Assembly (NCBI RefSeq): GCF_036227105.1
Contig: NZ_CP109434.1
Span: forward strand, 3,724,001 to 3,788,000
Reading direction: 5' to 3'
Length of the DNA: 64,000 nt
Source: Amycolatopsis sp. NBC_01488
Lineage (GTDB): Bacteria > Actinomycetota > Actinomycetes > Mycobacteriales > Pseudonocardiaceae
The notes under the pieces were generated by a model that saw nothing but the letters and a program-made list of their open reading frames with translations, made no database searches and had not been told where the DNA came from. How positions within the stretch are numbered: the stretch's first letter is position 1; each line of letters begins with the position of its first letter. Shown one piece after another: positions 25,422-34,337 of this stretch. The translations under genes were made by a program, and so were the position numbers.

Positions 25422-28340
25422 TCAGGCCGGCCTCGTCAGCGCGAGCAGCGCTCGCCGCAAGACGGCCGCGCTTGCGTCGCGGGGGTCGGCCAGGCCGGCC
25501 GCCGCGGATGCCGCCTCCAGAGCCGATGCCGAGTCGCCCACTTCTTCGCATGCTCGGCTCAGTACCAGCCACGTCAGGCCCGTCGCCGAGCGGCCGCCCA
25601 TCTCGCGGAACTCGTCCAGGCACGCGCGGAGCACCGGGATCGCCTGCTGCGCGCGGCCTTCGCCGATCCAGCTCGCCGCCAGGGCGCGGGTGCAGGACAG
25701 CTCCCGGGGCCGCTCGTCGAGGTCGCGGGCCAGGTCTCGGGCCTCCTCGAACGCCGCCGTCGCGCGGTCGCGCGACCCCGTCGCGGCCGAGATCGCGCCC
25801 AGGGTGCGCAACGACTTCGCCAACGCCGAACGGGCCATCGTGCCGCGGAGCAGCGCCACCGACTCGGTGATCGCCGTCGCCGCCTGTGCGCCGTCGCCCG
25901 TCAGGAGGGACGACCAGGCGAACCCGTGCAGCGCAGTGCCGATGCGGCGCGGGTCGGCGGTGGCCCGCGCCGAGGCCAGGGCGGCGCGGTCGACCTCCCG
26001 GGCGTCCGCCACCCGGCCCAAGCGCAGCAGCGCCGCCGATTCCGCTTCACGGACGAGCAGCGCCTCGGGCTGATCGTCCATAGTGGACAGAGCGCGGACG
26101 GTGTGCAGCGCCTCCGAAGCGCGGCCCAGGCCGACCAGGCAGTGCGCCAGGTTCGCCGAAACCCACGCGTGCGTCCGGCGGTCGCCGTGGGCTTCCAGCT
26201 CCTTCGCGCACTCGCGGTACGCGGCCGCCGCCTCCTCGTACTGCCCGCGCGCGTGCCGCAACAGAGCCAGGTTCGCCTCGGCGATCGCCGCCGTCGGGCG
26301 GTCGTCCGTCGTCGCCAGGACCGTTTCGTACGCCGCGCGCATGTCGGCGTAGTGGCCGTGCAGGTACAGGTAGACGCTCAGCTTGTCCAGCAGCAGCAAC
26401 GCTTCCCGCGCCCCCAGCGACCCGATCAGCCGCACGAGGTTCGCGCGCTCGGCCGCGAACCACTCGTCCGGCCGCGCGAGCAGCCGTTCGACCAACGAGC
26501 TCGGCAACGGCTGCACGAACGGCTCGTGCGCCATCGCCGGCATCGGCACCGTGCGCGGCAGGCGGGCCGCGGCAGCGTCGGCGAGCGCGAGGGTCGCCGC
26601 GAGCACCGTCGAAGCGCCGCCCTCGACCGGTGGTCCCTCCGCCGCGTACAGGCGGACGAGGTCGTGCATCCGGTAGCGGCCCTCGCCGGTCGCGTCCGGT
26701 TCGCGCGCCTCCAGCAGGCTCGCTTCGACAAGCTCCTCGACCGCCTCGTCGGCGTCCGCGCCGATCAGCGTCGTGACCGCCCACGCCGGGAGATCGACGA
26801 GCCGGCACCGGCCGAGCAAGCTGAACGCGCGCCGCGCCGGCGGGCTCAGGCCGTCGTGGCTCAGCGCGATGCTGCTCCGGACGGCCAGGTCGCTCACCGT
26901 CAGCTCGTCGAGCCGGCGGACCTCGTCCTCCAGCCGGTCGGCCAGCTCGCCGAGCCGCAGGTGCGGGCGGATGGCGAGCCTGCTGCCCGCGATCCGCAGG
27001 GCCAGCGGCAACCGCGCGCACGCCGCGATGATCCGGCCGGCGTCCGCACGCTCTCGCGTTACCCGAGCTCCGGCGAGCCGGTTCAGCAGCTCGGCGGCTT
27101 CGGCGTCGGACAGCGGGCCGAGCGGCAGCCGGTACGCGCCGGCCAGCCCGCTCAGGCGCTGACGGCTCGTCACGAGCACCGCACAGCCCGGCGTGCCCGG
27201 CAGCAGCGCGCGGACGTGCTCGGGGTCGACGGCGTCGTCGAGCACCACCAGCACCCGCCGATCCGCCAGCCGGCCGCGGAACGCCGCCGCGCGGGCGCCG
27301 ACGTCGTCCGGCACCGCCGGGCCGGGCACGCCGAGCGCGCGCAGCAGGTCGGCCAGCACCTCGCCGATGGCACGCCCGCCCAGGGGCACGTACAGCTGGC
27401 CGTCCGGGAAGCGCGGCCGCAGCCGATGTGCCGCGCGCACGGCCAGGGTGCTCTTGCCCGCTCCCGGTTCGCCGGTGAGGACGGCGATCGGGACGCCGAC
27501 GCCGCTGCCCAGCACGCCGGCCAGCCCGTCGAGCTCGGTGTCGCGGCCGGTGAAGTCCGCGATGTCGGGCGGCAGCTGGCACACCGGCCAGACCGGCGGC
27601 GGCATGCGCGGCACCGGGTCCTCACCGCGCAGGACGGCGGCGTGCACGCGGCGCACTTCGGCGCCCGGTTCGACGCCGAGTTCCTCGACGAGCGTGGCCC
27701 GCAGCCGCCGGTAGATCTCCAGCGAGTCGCCCTGCCGCCCGGCCCGGTGCAGCGCGATCATCAGCTGCGCGGCCAGCCGTTCCCGCAGCGGGTGCTCGGT
27801 GATCATGGCCTGCAGCTCGCCGGTCAGTTCGTCGTGGCGCCCGGCGGTCAGCTCCGTGTCGACGCAGTCCTCGAAGACGGCGAGGCGTTCGGACTCCAGC
27901 CGCGCGACGTCGGCGTCGAGCCGCGGGACGTGCAGCCCGGCCAGCACCGGCCCCCGCCACTGCGCGAGCGCCCGCCGGTAGTGCCCCGACGTGGCGACGG
28001 CGTCCCCGGCCCGCTGCCCCTCGGCGACTGCCGACCGGAAGACGAGCAGGTCGAGCTCGTCCGGCTCGACGCGCAGCCGGTAGCCGAGCGGCCCGTGCTC
28101 GACGCGCAGGCCGTCGATCCGCTCGCGCAGCCGCGAGAGGTAGGTGTGCAGGTTCGAGGCGTAGGACTTCGGTGGCCGCTCCGGCCACAGCGCTTCGACC
28201 AGCACGTCGACGTGGACGTGCTGGTTGGCGTTGAGCAGCAGCACGGCCAGCAGGGTGCGCTGCCGCTCGCCGCGCAGCGCGACCCAGTGCCCGGGCGGGC
28301 TCTCGACGGCGAGCGGCCCGAGCACGCCGAAGTGCGCCAT
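25422..28340 (-). CDS. AfsR/SARP-type regulator with NB-ARC and TPR domains
   Basis: 972-residue cytoplasmic regulator. Residues about 1-90 form an OmpR-type winged helix (MAHFGVLGPLAVES, then ERQRTLLAVLLLNANQ). Residues 95-245 form the bacterial transcriptional activation domain (YRRALAQWRGPVLAGL). About 290-560 is an NB-ARC ATPase with Walker A TGEPGAGKST, Walker B RRVLVVLDDA and the ARLPLALRIAG motif. The rest is TPR helices. This is the AfsR/SARP architecture known from antibiotic regulators in Streptomyces. ATG 28340 has AAGGTGG upstream; an in-frame start 51 bp earlier would precede the domain start. No biosynthetic cluster lies beside it, so its targets are unknown. Confidence 0.93.
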   Translation of the reverse strand: MAHFGVLGPLAVESPPGHWVALRGERQRTLLAVLLLNANQHVHVDVLVEALWPERPPKSYASNLHTYLSRLRERIDGLRVEHGPLGYRLRVEPDELDLLVFRSAVAEGQRAGDAVATSGHYRRALAQWRGPVLAGLHVPRLDADVARLESERLAVFEDCVDTELTAGRHDELTGELQAMITEHPLRERLAAQLMIALHRAGRQGDSLEIYRRLRATLVEELGVEPGAEVRRVHAAVLRGEDPVPRMPPPVWPVCQLPPDIADFTGRDTELDGLAGVLGSGVGVPIAVLTGEPGAGKSTLAVRAAHRLRPRFPDGQLYVPLGGRAIGEVLADLLRALGVPGPAVPDDVGARAAAFRGRLADRRVLVVLDDAVDPEHVRALLPGTPGCAVLVTSRQRLSGLAGAYRLPLGPLSDAEAAELLNRLAGARVTRERADAGRIIAACARLPLALRIAGSRLAIRPHLRLGELADRLEDEVRRLDELTVSDLAVRSSIALSHDGLSPPARRAFSLLGRCRLVDLPAWAVTTLIGADADEAVEELVEASLLEAREPDATGEGRYRMHDLVRLYAAEGPPVEGGASTVLAATLALADAAAARLPRTVPMPAMAHEPFVQPLPSSLVERLLARPDEWFAAERANLVRLIGSLGAREALLLLDKLSVYLYLHGHYADMRAAYETVLATTDDRPTAAIAEANLALLRHARGQYEEAAAAYRECAKELEAHGDRRTHAWVSANLAHCLVGLGRASEALHTVRALSTMDDQPEALLVREAESAALLRLGRVADAREVDRAALASARATADPRRIGTALHGFAWSSLLTGDGAQAATAITESVALLRGTMARSALAKSLRTLGAISAATGSRDRATAAFEEARDLARDLDERPRELSCTRALAASWIGEGRAQQAIPVLRACLDEFREMGGRSATGLTWLVLSRACEEVGDSASALEAASAAAGLADPRDASAAVLRRALLALTRPA

Positions 28341-28474
28341 GTCCACCTTCCCCAGTGCCGGAGCGGCCACCGTAGCGAAGGGGTCCGACAAAACCGGGCG
28401 GTGCGGCGCGGCAACCGATCAGGGTCCTCTAGGCTCCAAACCGGCAATTCGGGAACTTCGGCAGGGGAGCGGTC

Positions 28475-29392
28475 GTGTCAGCTGGAGGCGGAACCAAGGC
28501 GATCATCGCCGCGCTCGGGGCGAACGCCGGGATCGCGGTCGCGAAGTTCGCCGGCTTCCTCGTCACCGGGTCGTCGTCGATGCTCGCGGAGTCCGTGCAT
28601 TCGCTGGCCGACACCACGAACCAGGGCCTGCTGCTGCTCGGGCAGAAGACGTCGAAGCGCGCGGCCGACAAGGAGCACCCGTTCGGCTACGGCCGCGACC
28701 GGTACTTCTACTCCTTCATCGTCGCGCTGATGCTCTTCACCCTCGGTTCCGCCTTCGCGATCTACGAAGGCGTCCACAAGGTCGGGCACCCCGAACCGCT
28801 CGACTCGCCGATCGTCGCCGTGATCATCCTCGTCGTCGCGATGTGCCTGGAGGGCTACAGCTTCTCCACCGCCGTCGGCGAGTCGCGGAAGATCAAGGGC
28901 GACGCCACCTGGTGGGGCTTCATCCGCCAGGCCAAGGAACCGGAACTCCCCGTAGTCCTCCTGGAGGACGCGGGCGCGCTGCTCGGCCTCGTCTTCGCGC
29001 TGCTGGGCGTCGGGCTGTCGGTCATCACCGGCGACCCCGTCTGGGACGGCGTCGGCACCCTCGCGATCGGCGCGCTGCTCGGCGTCATCGCGATCATCCT
29101 CATCGTCGAGATGAAGAGCCTGCTCATCGGCGAGGGCGTCACCGAGCCGGTGCTCGCGACGATCGTCGACGAGCTCGCCGCGGGCAAGGTCGAGCGGGTC
29201 ATCCACATCCGGACCCAGTACCTGGGCCCGGACGAGCTGCTCGTCGCCGCGAAGCTGGCCATGGTGCCCGGCCTCGACACCGCCGAACTGGCCACGGCCA
29301 TCGACGACGCCGAGGCCCGCGTGCGCGCCAAGGTGCCTGTTGCCAAGTTGATCTACCTCGAACCGGATCTCGACCGCAGTCTCGCCAGGTAG
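28475..29392 (+). CDS. Cation diffusion facilitator family transporter
   Basis: 305-residue membrane protein that exports divalent metals such as Zn, Mn or Co by proton antiport. Five to six membrane segments are visible. The TM2 metal motif is ESVHSLADT (HxxxD). The TM5 motif reads LLEDAGALLGLV, with Glu-Asp in place of the usual HxxxD, as in ZnT9-like members. The conserved HPFGYGRDRYFYSF follows TM2. The C-terminal 90 residues form the cytoplasmic ferredoxin-like domain. GTG 28475 starts 134 bp from the divergent AfsR-like gene. Metal specificity cannot be read from the sequence. Confidence 0.92.
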   Translation: MSAGGGTKAIIAALGANAGIAVAKFAGFLVTGSSSMLAESVHSLADTTNQGLLLLGQKTSKRAADKEHPFGYGRDRYFYSFIVALMLFTLGSAFAIYEGVHKVGHPEPLDSPIVAVIILVVAMCLEGYSFSTAVGESRKIKGDATWWGFIRQAKEPELPVVLLEDAGALLGLVFALLGVGLSVITGDPVWDGVGTLAIGALLGVIAIILIVEMKSLLIGEGVTEPVLATIVDELAAGKVERVIHIRTQYLGPDELLVAAKLAMVPGLDTAELATAIDDAEARVRAKVPVAKLIYLEPDLDRSLAR

Positions 29393-29478
29393 GTTCCGGC
29401 GCTCGGCGAGCCGTCACGCGTCTGACCCGATAGGGTGACCTACTGCGATACATGCAGGCCAGCCACAGGAGGTCAACG

Positions 29479-30999
29479 GTGCCGGGAACGGGATTGTGGC
29501 GCACCAAATCCATCGAGCAGTCCATTTCGGACACCGACGAGCCGGACACGAAGCTCCGGCGGAACCTGAGCGCGTGGGACCTCACGGTGTTCGGGGTCGC
29601 GGTCGTCATCGGGGCCGGCATCTTCACGCTCACCGCGCGCACGGCCGGTGACTACGCCGGCCCGTCGGTCTCGCTGGCCTTCGTCTTCGCGGCGATCGCC
29701 TGCGCGCTGGCGGCCCTGTGCTACGCCGAGTTCGCCTCGACCGTGCCGGTCGCGGGCAGCGCGTACACGTTCTCCTACGCCACGTTCGGCGAGTTCATGG
29801 CGTGGATCATCGGCTGGGACCTGATCCTCGAGCTCGCCGTCGGCGCGGCTGCGGTGTCCAAGGGCTGGTCGGTCTACCTCGAGACGGTGCTCGGCTACCT
29901 CTTCGGCAAGGGCACGAAGACGACGTTCGGCATCGGCAGCGTGACCGTCGACTGGGGTGCCCTGCTCGTGGTGGCAGTCCTGACGACGCTGCTGGCCGTC
30001 GGCACCAAGCTGTCGTCGCGGGTGTCGATGGTGATCACCGGCATCAAGGTCGCCGTCGTGCTGTTCGTGATCATCCTCGGCCTCTTCTACATCAAGGGCG
30101 CCAACTACTCGCCGTACATCCCGCCGGGCTCGACCGGCGGCTCGGGCGAGACCGGCATCGACCAGTCGCTGTTCTCGCTGATCGCCGGCGGCGCGAGTAG
30201 CTCGTTCGGTGTGTTCGGCCTGCTGGCCGGCGCGTCGCTGGTGTTCTTCGCGTTCATCGGCTTCGACATCGTCGCGACCACCGCCGAGGAGACGAAGAAC
30301 CCGCAGAAGGCCGTCCCGCGCGGGATCATGGGCTCGCTGGCGATCGTCACCGTGCTGTACGTCGCGGTCTCGCTGGTGGTCGTCGGCATGACGTCGTACA
30401 AGAACCTGGCCACCTCGGCGGGCGACGGCAGCCACAAGACCCTCGCCACGGCGTTCTCCGCGAACGGCGTCGACTGGGCGGCGAACATCATCTCCTTCGG
30501 CGCGCTGGCCGGCCTGACCACCGTCGTCATGGTGCTGATGCTGGGCCAGGTCCGGATCATCTACGCGATGTCGCGCGACGGCCTGATGCCGCGCGGGCTG
30601 GCCAAGACGGGCGAGCACGGCACGCCGAAGCGCGCGACGCTCATCGTCGGCGGCCTGGTCGCGCTCGCGGCCGGCTTCTTCCCGGCGGACAAGCTCGAAG
30701 AGATGGTCAACGTCGGCACGCTCTTCGCGTTCGTGCTGGTCTCGGCGGGCGTGCTGATCCTGCGCCGGACGCGGCCCGACCTGCCCCGCGCGTTCAAGGT
30801 GCCGCTGGTGCCGCTGATCCCGATCCTGGCGATCCTCGCGTGCCTGTGGCTGATGCTGAACCTGACCGTGCTGACGTGGCTGCGGTTCGTCGCCTGGATG
30901 ATCGTCGGCGTGCTGATCTACTTCGGCTACAGCCGGGGGCACTCGCTGCTCGGCAAGCGGCAGGCCAGCGGACTCGAGGAGCCGGTCAAGGAGGCCTAG
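29479..30999 (+). CDS. APC-family amino acid permease
   Basis: 506-residue polytopic transporter with about 12-14 membrane segments. The APC signature is seen in VIGAGIFTLTARTAGDYAGP (TM1) and GFDIVATTAEETKNPQKAVP (the TM6-7 substrate/ion loop). This subgroup is annotated as cationic amino acid transporter; Rv3253c occupies the equivalent place in M. tuberculosis, between manA and ahcY. GTG 29479 has a perfect AGGAGG at 29467-29472, so the earlier frame opening at 29452 is rejected. A terminator follows. Confidence 0.94.
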   Translation: MPGTGLWRTKSIEQSISDTDEPDTKLRRNLSAWDLTVFGVAVVIGAGIFTLTARTAGDYAGPSVSLAFVFAAIACALAALCYAEFASTVPVAGSAYTFSYATFGEFMAWIIGWDLILELAVGAAAVSKGWSVYLETVLGYLFGKGTKTTFGIGSVTVDWGALLVVAVLTTLLAVGTKLSSRVSMVITGIKVAVVLFVIILGLFYIKGANYSPYIPPGSTGGSGETGIDQSLFSLIAGGASSSFGVFGLLAGASLVFFAFIGFDIVATTAEETKNPQKAVPRGIMGSLAIVTVLYVAVSLVVVGMTSYKNLATSAGDGSHKTLATAFSANGVDWAANIISFGALAGLTTVVMVLMLGQVRIIYAMSRDGLMPRGLAKTGEHGTPKRATLIVGGLVALAAGFFPADKLEEMVNVGTLFAFVLVSAGVLILRRTRPDLPRAFKVPLVPLIPILAILACLWLMLNLTVLTWLRFVAWMIVGVLIYFGYSRGHSLLGKRQASGLEEPVKEA

Positions 31000-31017
31000 C
31001 GCGTCACTCGTACGGGT

Positions 31018-31059
31018 AGCCCCGCCGACCGGCGTTCGCGCAGGTCGGCGGGGCTTTTT
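31018..31059 (+). terminator. Rho-independent terminator after the permease
   Basis: AGCCCCGCCGACC pairs with GGTCGGCGGGGCT around a 12-nt loop and is followed by TTTTT, 18 bp after the stop. Confidence 0.93.
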
Positions 31060-31258
31060 CGCGCAACTTCACAGGGGACGATCTTGCTGTTCGTGCCTAA
31101 AAGGGGACCCCGTGTAGCGGGTCGAGTGACGTGCGATACCTTTCGATCCTTCGCGTGCCACTGACGGGTGAATTACAGCAGCGTGATTCACACGATCGGT
31201 GGCTTCGCGACCCCAGATTTCGCAAGTGCTCTCTCCCCGCCGGTATCAGGAGATCTGA

Positions 31259-31945
31259 ATGCGCAGACGTACCTTCCGCGGCGCCGTCGCGATCATGGCG
31301 CTGACCACCGCCACCCTCATCGGAACCGCTGGTTCCGCGTTCGCGTGCCACACCGACGACAACCGCGCCACCCCGACGCCGAAGCCGGTGACCTGCGATG
31401 GCCTCAAGCCGGCCGGCGACAAGCTCGACAAGGGGCTTTTCACCCTCGGCGAAAACACCGACCACGGCAAGTCGATGACCATCACCGCCGTCGACAAGAG
31501 CGTCCGCTCGGTGACCGCGATCGTGGTCAAGGGCGGCGACGGGTGGAACGTCTACGTGCCGGAAGGCCCGCAGGGCATGCGGGGCGAACTGCCTTGGGAG
31601 AACATGCGCTCGCCGTTGGACGGCCAGGGTCAGCGCGCGAAGATCACCGACTGGTTCGCCTGCGGCATGCTCTCGGTCGCTCCGCCGACGGGTTCCACGG
31701 CGCCGACGAAGCCGCCGGTCGAGACCACGAAGCCGAGCGCCCCGGCGACCTCGGACACCTCGGTGGCTCCGACCAGCACGACCGCTCCGGCCGTCGTCCC
31801 GGCGGGCAACGAGTCCGGCACCGGTGGCGGCCTGGCCAACACCGGTTTCGACAACAGCTGGCTGATCTGGGTCGCGGCCCTGCTGCTCGTCGCGGGTGGC
31901 GGCCTGCTCGCGCTGCTGAAGTTCCGCCGCAAGGCTTCCGAGTGA
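31259..31945 (+). CDS. Secreted LAXTG-type cell-wall-anchored protein
   Basis: 228-residue surface protein. The Sec signal peptide MRRRTFRGAVAIMALTTATL ends near GSAFA. A mature domain of about 110 residues follows, with four cysteines that may form disulfides (FACH, VTCDG, FACG). A Thr/Pro/Ser-rich stalk (residues about 140-185) leads to the sorting signal LANTGFDNSWLIWVAALLLV, then a basic tail KFRRKASE. LAXTG is the motif used by class E sortases of high-GC actinobacteria. The domain WNVYVPEGPQGMRGELPWEN is not one I can assign a function to. ATG 31259 has GGAGAT upstream. Confidence 0.88.
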   Translation: MRRRTFRGAVAIMALTTATLIGTAGSAFACHTDDNRATPTPKPVTCDGLKPAGDKLDKGLFTLGENTDHGKSMTITAVDKSVRSVTAIVVKGGDGWNVYVPEGPQGMRGELPWENMRSPLDGQGQRAKITDWFACGMLSVAPPTGSTAPTKPPVETTKPSAPATSDTSVAPTSTTAPAVVPAGNESGTGGGLANTGFDNSWLIWVAALLLVAGGGLLALLKFRRKASE

Positions 31946-31956
31946 CGTTCTGACCG

Positions 31957-31990
31957 GTGAAGGCCCTTCGCTTCGGCGAGGGGCCTTCAC
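31957..31990. terminator. Convergent terminator hairpin
   Basis: GTGAAGGCCC...GGGCCTTCAC with an inner TTCGC/GCGA stem, between the LAXTG gene and the convergent membrane gene, followed by TGTTT on the plus strand. Confidence 0.8.
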
Positions 31991-34251
31991 TGTTTCGGCG
32001 GGAAGTCCCCGAAGAGCAGGCCCTGCTCGCCGCCGGACGGCTTGCCGAGGCCGGCCGCCATCGCGACCGCGTGGTCCCACTCCGCGTCGACCACGTAGTC
32101 CTGGTGCTTGAGCACGCCCGGGGCCCAGCGGTGCCGCCCGGTCGGGCCGCGCAGCGGGTCCGGCAGCCAGTGGTCGCCGCCGAGGATGAGGACGCCGTTC
32201 TCGTCGGCCTTCGCCTTCAGCGGCCCGATGCCGCCTTCGGGCTGGTAGCCGACGCCGTAGAGCTGCCGGTCGGCGACCTCGTGCCGCCAGGTCGTCACGC
32301 CGCCGCCGAAGATGTCGGTGCCGCGGCACAGCGCGCGCCAGCGGCCGTCCAGGTCGGCGAAGAGCGTCTCGAGGGCTTCCTGCGGGAGCAGCGCCGGGAA
32401 CGCGCGCTGGTAGCCCCACTGCAGCGGGGAGCCGGCGGTGAGCACGCCGACGCGTTCGAGGTCGGCCTCCGGCAGCTCGGCCGCCAGCCGGGCGGCGGCC
32501 ATAACCGTGAGCAGGCTGCCGATGTTGTAGCCGGAGAGCACCACCCGGGTCCCCGGTTCGGCGAGGTGCTCGCGCGCCCGCGCGGCCAGTTCCGGGACGA
32601 CCTTCAGCGCGTAGCACGGCGGCACGGTCGGGTGCGCCGCCCGCGGCCAGAAGCAGACCAGGTCGGCCAGCGCCCCGAGGTGCCGGCTGCGCTGCGGCGT
32701 CCGCGCGGCCGTGTAGACGACGCGCAGCAGGCCCGCGGCGAGTGCGGCGAGCGCGACGACGCCGATCGCGGACAGCGGCCCGAACCAGCCGGGGACCAGC
32801 CCGAACCCGAACCGCAGCACGAGCAGTGCCGCGCCGCCCGCGGACATCGCGGACGCGACCGTGAGGGCCAGGTGGTGCAGGTGCCGCCGCTCCCACGCCG
32901 AGCGGGCCCACGCCGCCGCGGCCTGGGCCTCCTGGCGCTCGTCGTGCTCCATCAGCTCGACGATCGCGGGGATGCCGCGGCGCAGCCGGCGCAGCGGGAC
33001 GGCGACCGCGAAGCCCAGCACGGCGAGCACCGCGGCCAGCGCCAGCCCGGCGCCCCACAGGACCGTGACCAGCAGGTACGTGTCGGGCACCCGGAGCAGG
33101 TCCGCGCCGGACAGCCGACGGACGGCTTCGGTCAGGCCGGCGCCGAACCCGCCGCCGAGCAGGCCGGCGAGCGCGAGCACCGGCGCGGCCGCCCAGCCGC
33201 CCAGCCACGGCCGCAGCCGTCGCGGCTTGTGCACCCAGCCCGGCCGGGCCAGCAGCGCGGCCGGGACCAGGAACCCCGCGAACAGCACCGTGACGGCGAC
33301 CAGGGCTGCGCCCAGCCCCTCGACGACGCCGTTGGTCCCCGGCAGCGGACCCGGACCGGGGCGCAATCGGACAGCGGCCAGTACGACGAGCGCGACAGCC
33401 AGCGCGATCACGCCGGGGCGGGCGAACCGGCCGGTGTCGACGCCGATCGCGGCCGCGACGACGATCGCCAGTACCAGCGCCAGCGTGACGATCCAGGCCA
33501 CCAGGTCGAAGACGTTCGCCGGCACCCGGAACGGCCCGCCGAGCAGCAGCAGCGCGACCGAGGCCAGCGCCGCGACGGTGTGCAGGCAGCGCAGCGCCGG
33601 CGTTTCCGGGTCGGCGCGCATCCGCAGCGGACCCGCGGTCAGGTCGCCGTCGGCGTGCACCGCCCACGTCGCCGACGAGATCCGGTGCAGCACGAAGATC
33701 ACGACGAGCAGGGGCAGCACGCCGACCGCGATCCGGGCCGGCACCGAGCGGACGGCGTCGGGGACCGCGGGCAGGCAGCCGGACCCGGGCGCGAGGCACT
33801 GCGCGGCGACCAGGTCGAGCGCGATGGTCGCGAGCTGGCCCATCAGCAGCATCGTGAGCAGCAGGGCGCCGACCCGCAGCAGGCCGCGGCACACCGCGCC
33901 GAGCACGCGCGGGAGCCGACGGCCCGGCGGTGCCGGCGGCAGCATCCAGAACGCGACGTTGGCCAGCGAGAACGGGAACAGCAGCGCCCACGTCGCCTTC
34001 GCGGCGCCGCCGGAGGTCATGCCGTGCCACAGGTAGCCTTCGAGGGTCCGCGGGATCGACCGGCCCAGCGCCGGGAGCACGGGCCCGGGTGCCGGCCGTC
34101 GGAGCCGGTCGGCCGGGCGGATCACCCGACCCAGGCCGTCGCCGGCGACGTCGACGGTGGCGACCGCGTCGAGCAGCGTCTCGCCACTGGTGCCGACCAG
34201 GCCGGCGACGCGGATTTCGACGACGCGGGTGTCCGGGCCGGGCATGGGCAC
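31987..34251 (-). CDS. Large polytopic membrane protein with lipase-like C-terminal domain lacking the nucleophile
   Basis: 754 residues. A short N-terminal soluble part is followed by about 12 membrane segments (residues roughly 85-560). The C-terminal domain of about 190 residues resembles an alpha/beta hydrolase: RVVLSGYNIGSLLTVMAAARL looks like the nucleophile elbow, and HWLPDP and HQDYV are later conserved-looking turns. The expected GxSxG serine is replaced by Asn (GYNIG), so ordinary serine catalysis is unlikely. The membrane part contains a conserved basic loop LRRLRRGIP. GTG 34249-34251 is chosen, with GGAGA upstream; ATG 34245 is possible. I do not recognise a characterised family. 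It diverges from ahcY. Confidence 0.8.
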   Translation of the reverse strand: MPMPGPDTRVVEIRVAGLVGTSGETLLDAVATVDVAGDGLGRVIRPADRLRRPAPGPVLPALGRSIPRTLEGYLWHGMTSGGAAKATWALLFPFSLANVAFWMLPPAPPGRRLPRVLGAVCRGLLRVGALLLTMLLMGQLATIALDLVAAQCLAPGSGCLPAVPDAVRSVPARIAVGVLPLLVVIFVLHRISSATWAVHADGDLTAGPLRMRADPETPALRCLHTVAALASVALLLLGGPFRVPANVFDLVAWIVTLALVLAIVVAAAIGVDTGRFARPGVIALAVALVVLAAVRLRPGPGPLPGTNGVVEGLGAALVAVTVLFAGFLVPAALLARPGWVHKPRRLRPWLGGWAAAPVLALAGLLGGGFGAGLTEAVRRLSGADLLRVPDTYLLVTVLWGAGLALAAVLAVLGFAVAVPLRRLRRGIPAIVELMEHDERQEAQAAAAWARSAWERRHLHHLALTVASAMSAGGAALLVLRFGFGLVPGWFGPLSAIGVVALAALAAGLLRVVYTAARTPQRSRHLGALADLVCFWPRAAHPTVPPCYALKVVPELAARAREHLAEPGTRVVLSGYNIGSLLTVMAAARLAAELPEADLERVGVLTAGSPLQWGYQRAFPALLPQEALETLFADLDGRWRALCRGTDIFGGGVTTWRHEVADRQLYGVGYQPEGGIGPLKAKADENGVLILGGDHWLPDPLRGPTGRHRWAPGVLKHQDYVVDAEWDHAVAMAAGLGKPSGGEQGLLFGDFPPKQ

Positions 34252-34337
34252 GGTAAGGGTCTCCTCAGTGTTCTAGGGAAGGTCGAGCGGACAACGGTAG
34301 TGTTCGGACGTCATCGAGTCTTGGAGGAATCGCCACT

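Noticed and set aside
34252..34337. SAH riboswitch before ahcY
   Set aside because: The short leader lacks the conserved core and paired arms of that riboswitch; only a normal Shine-Dalgarno is visible.
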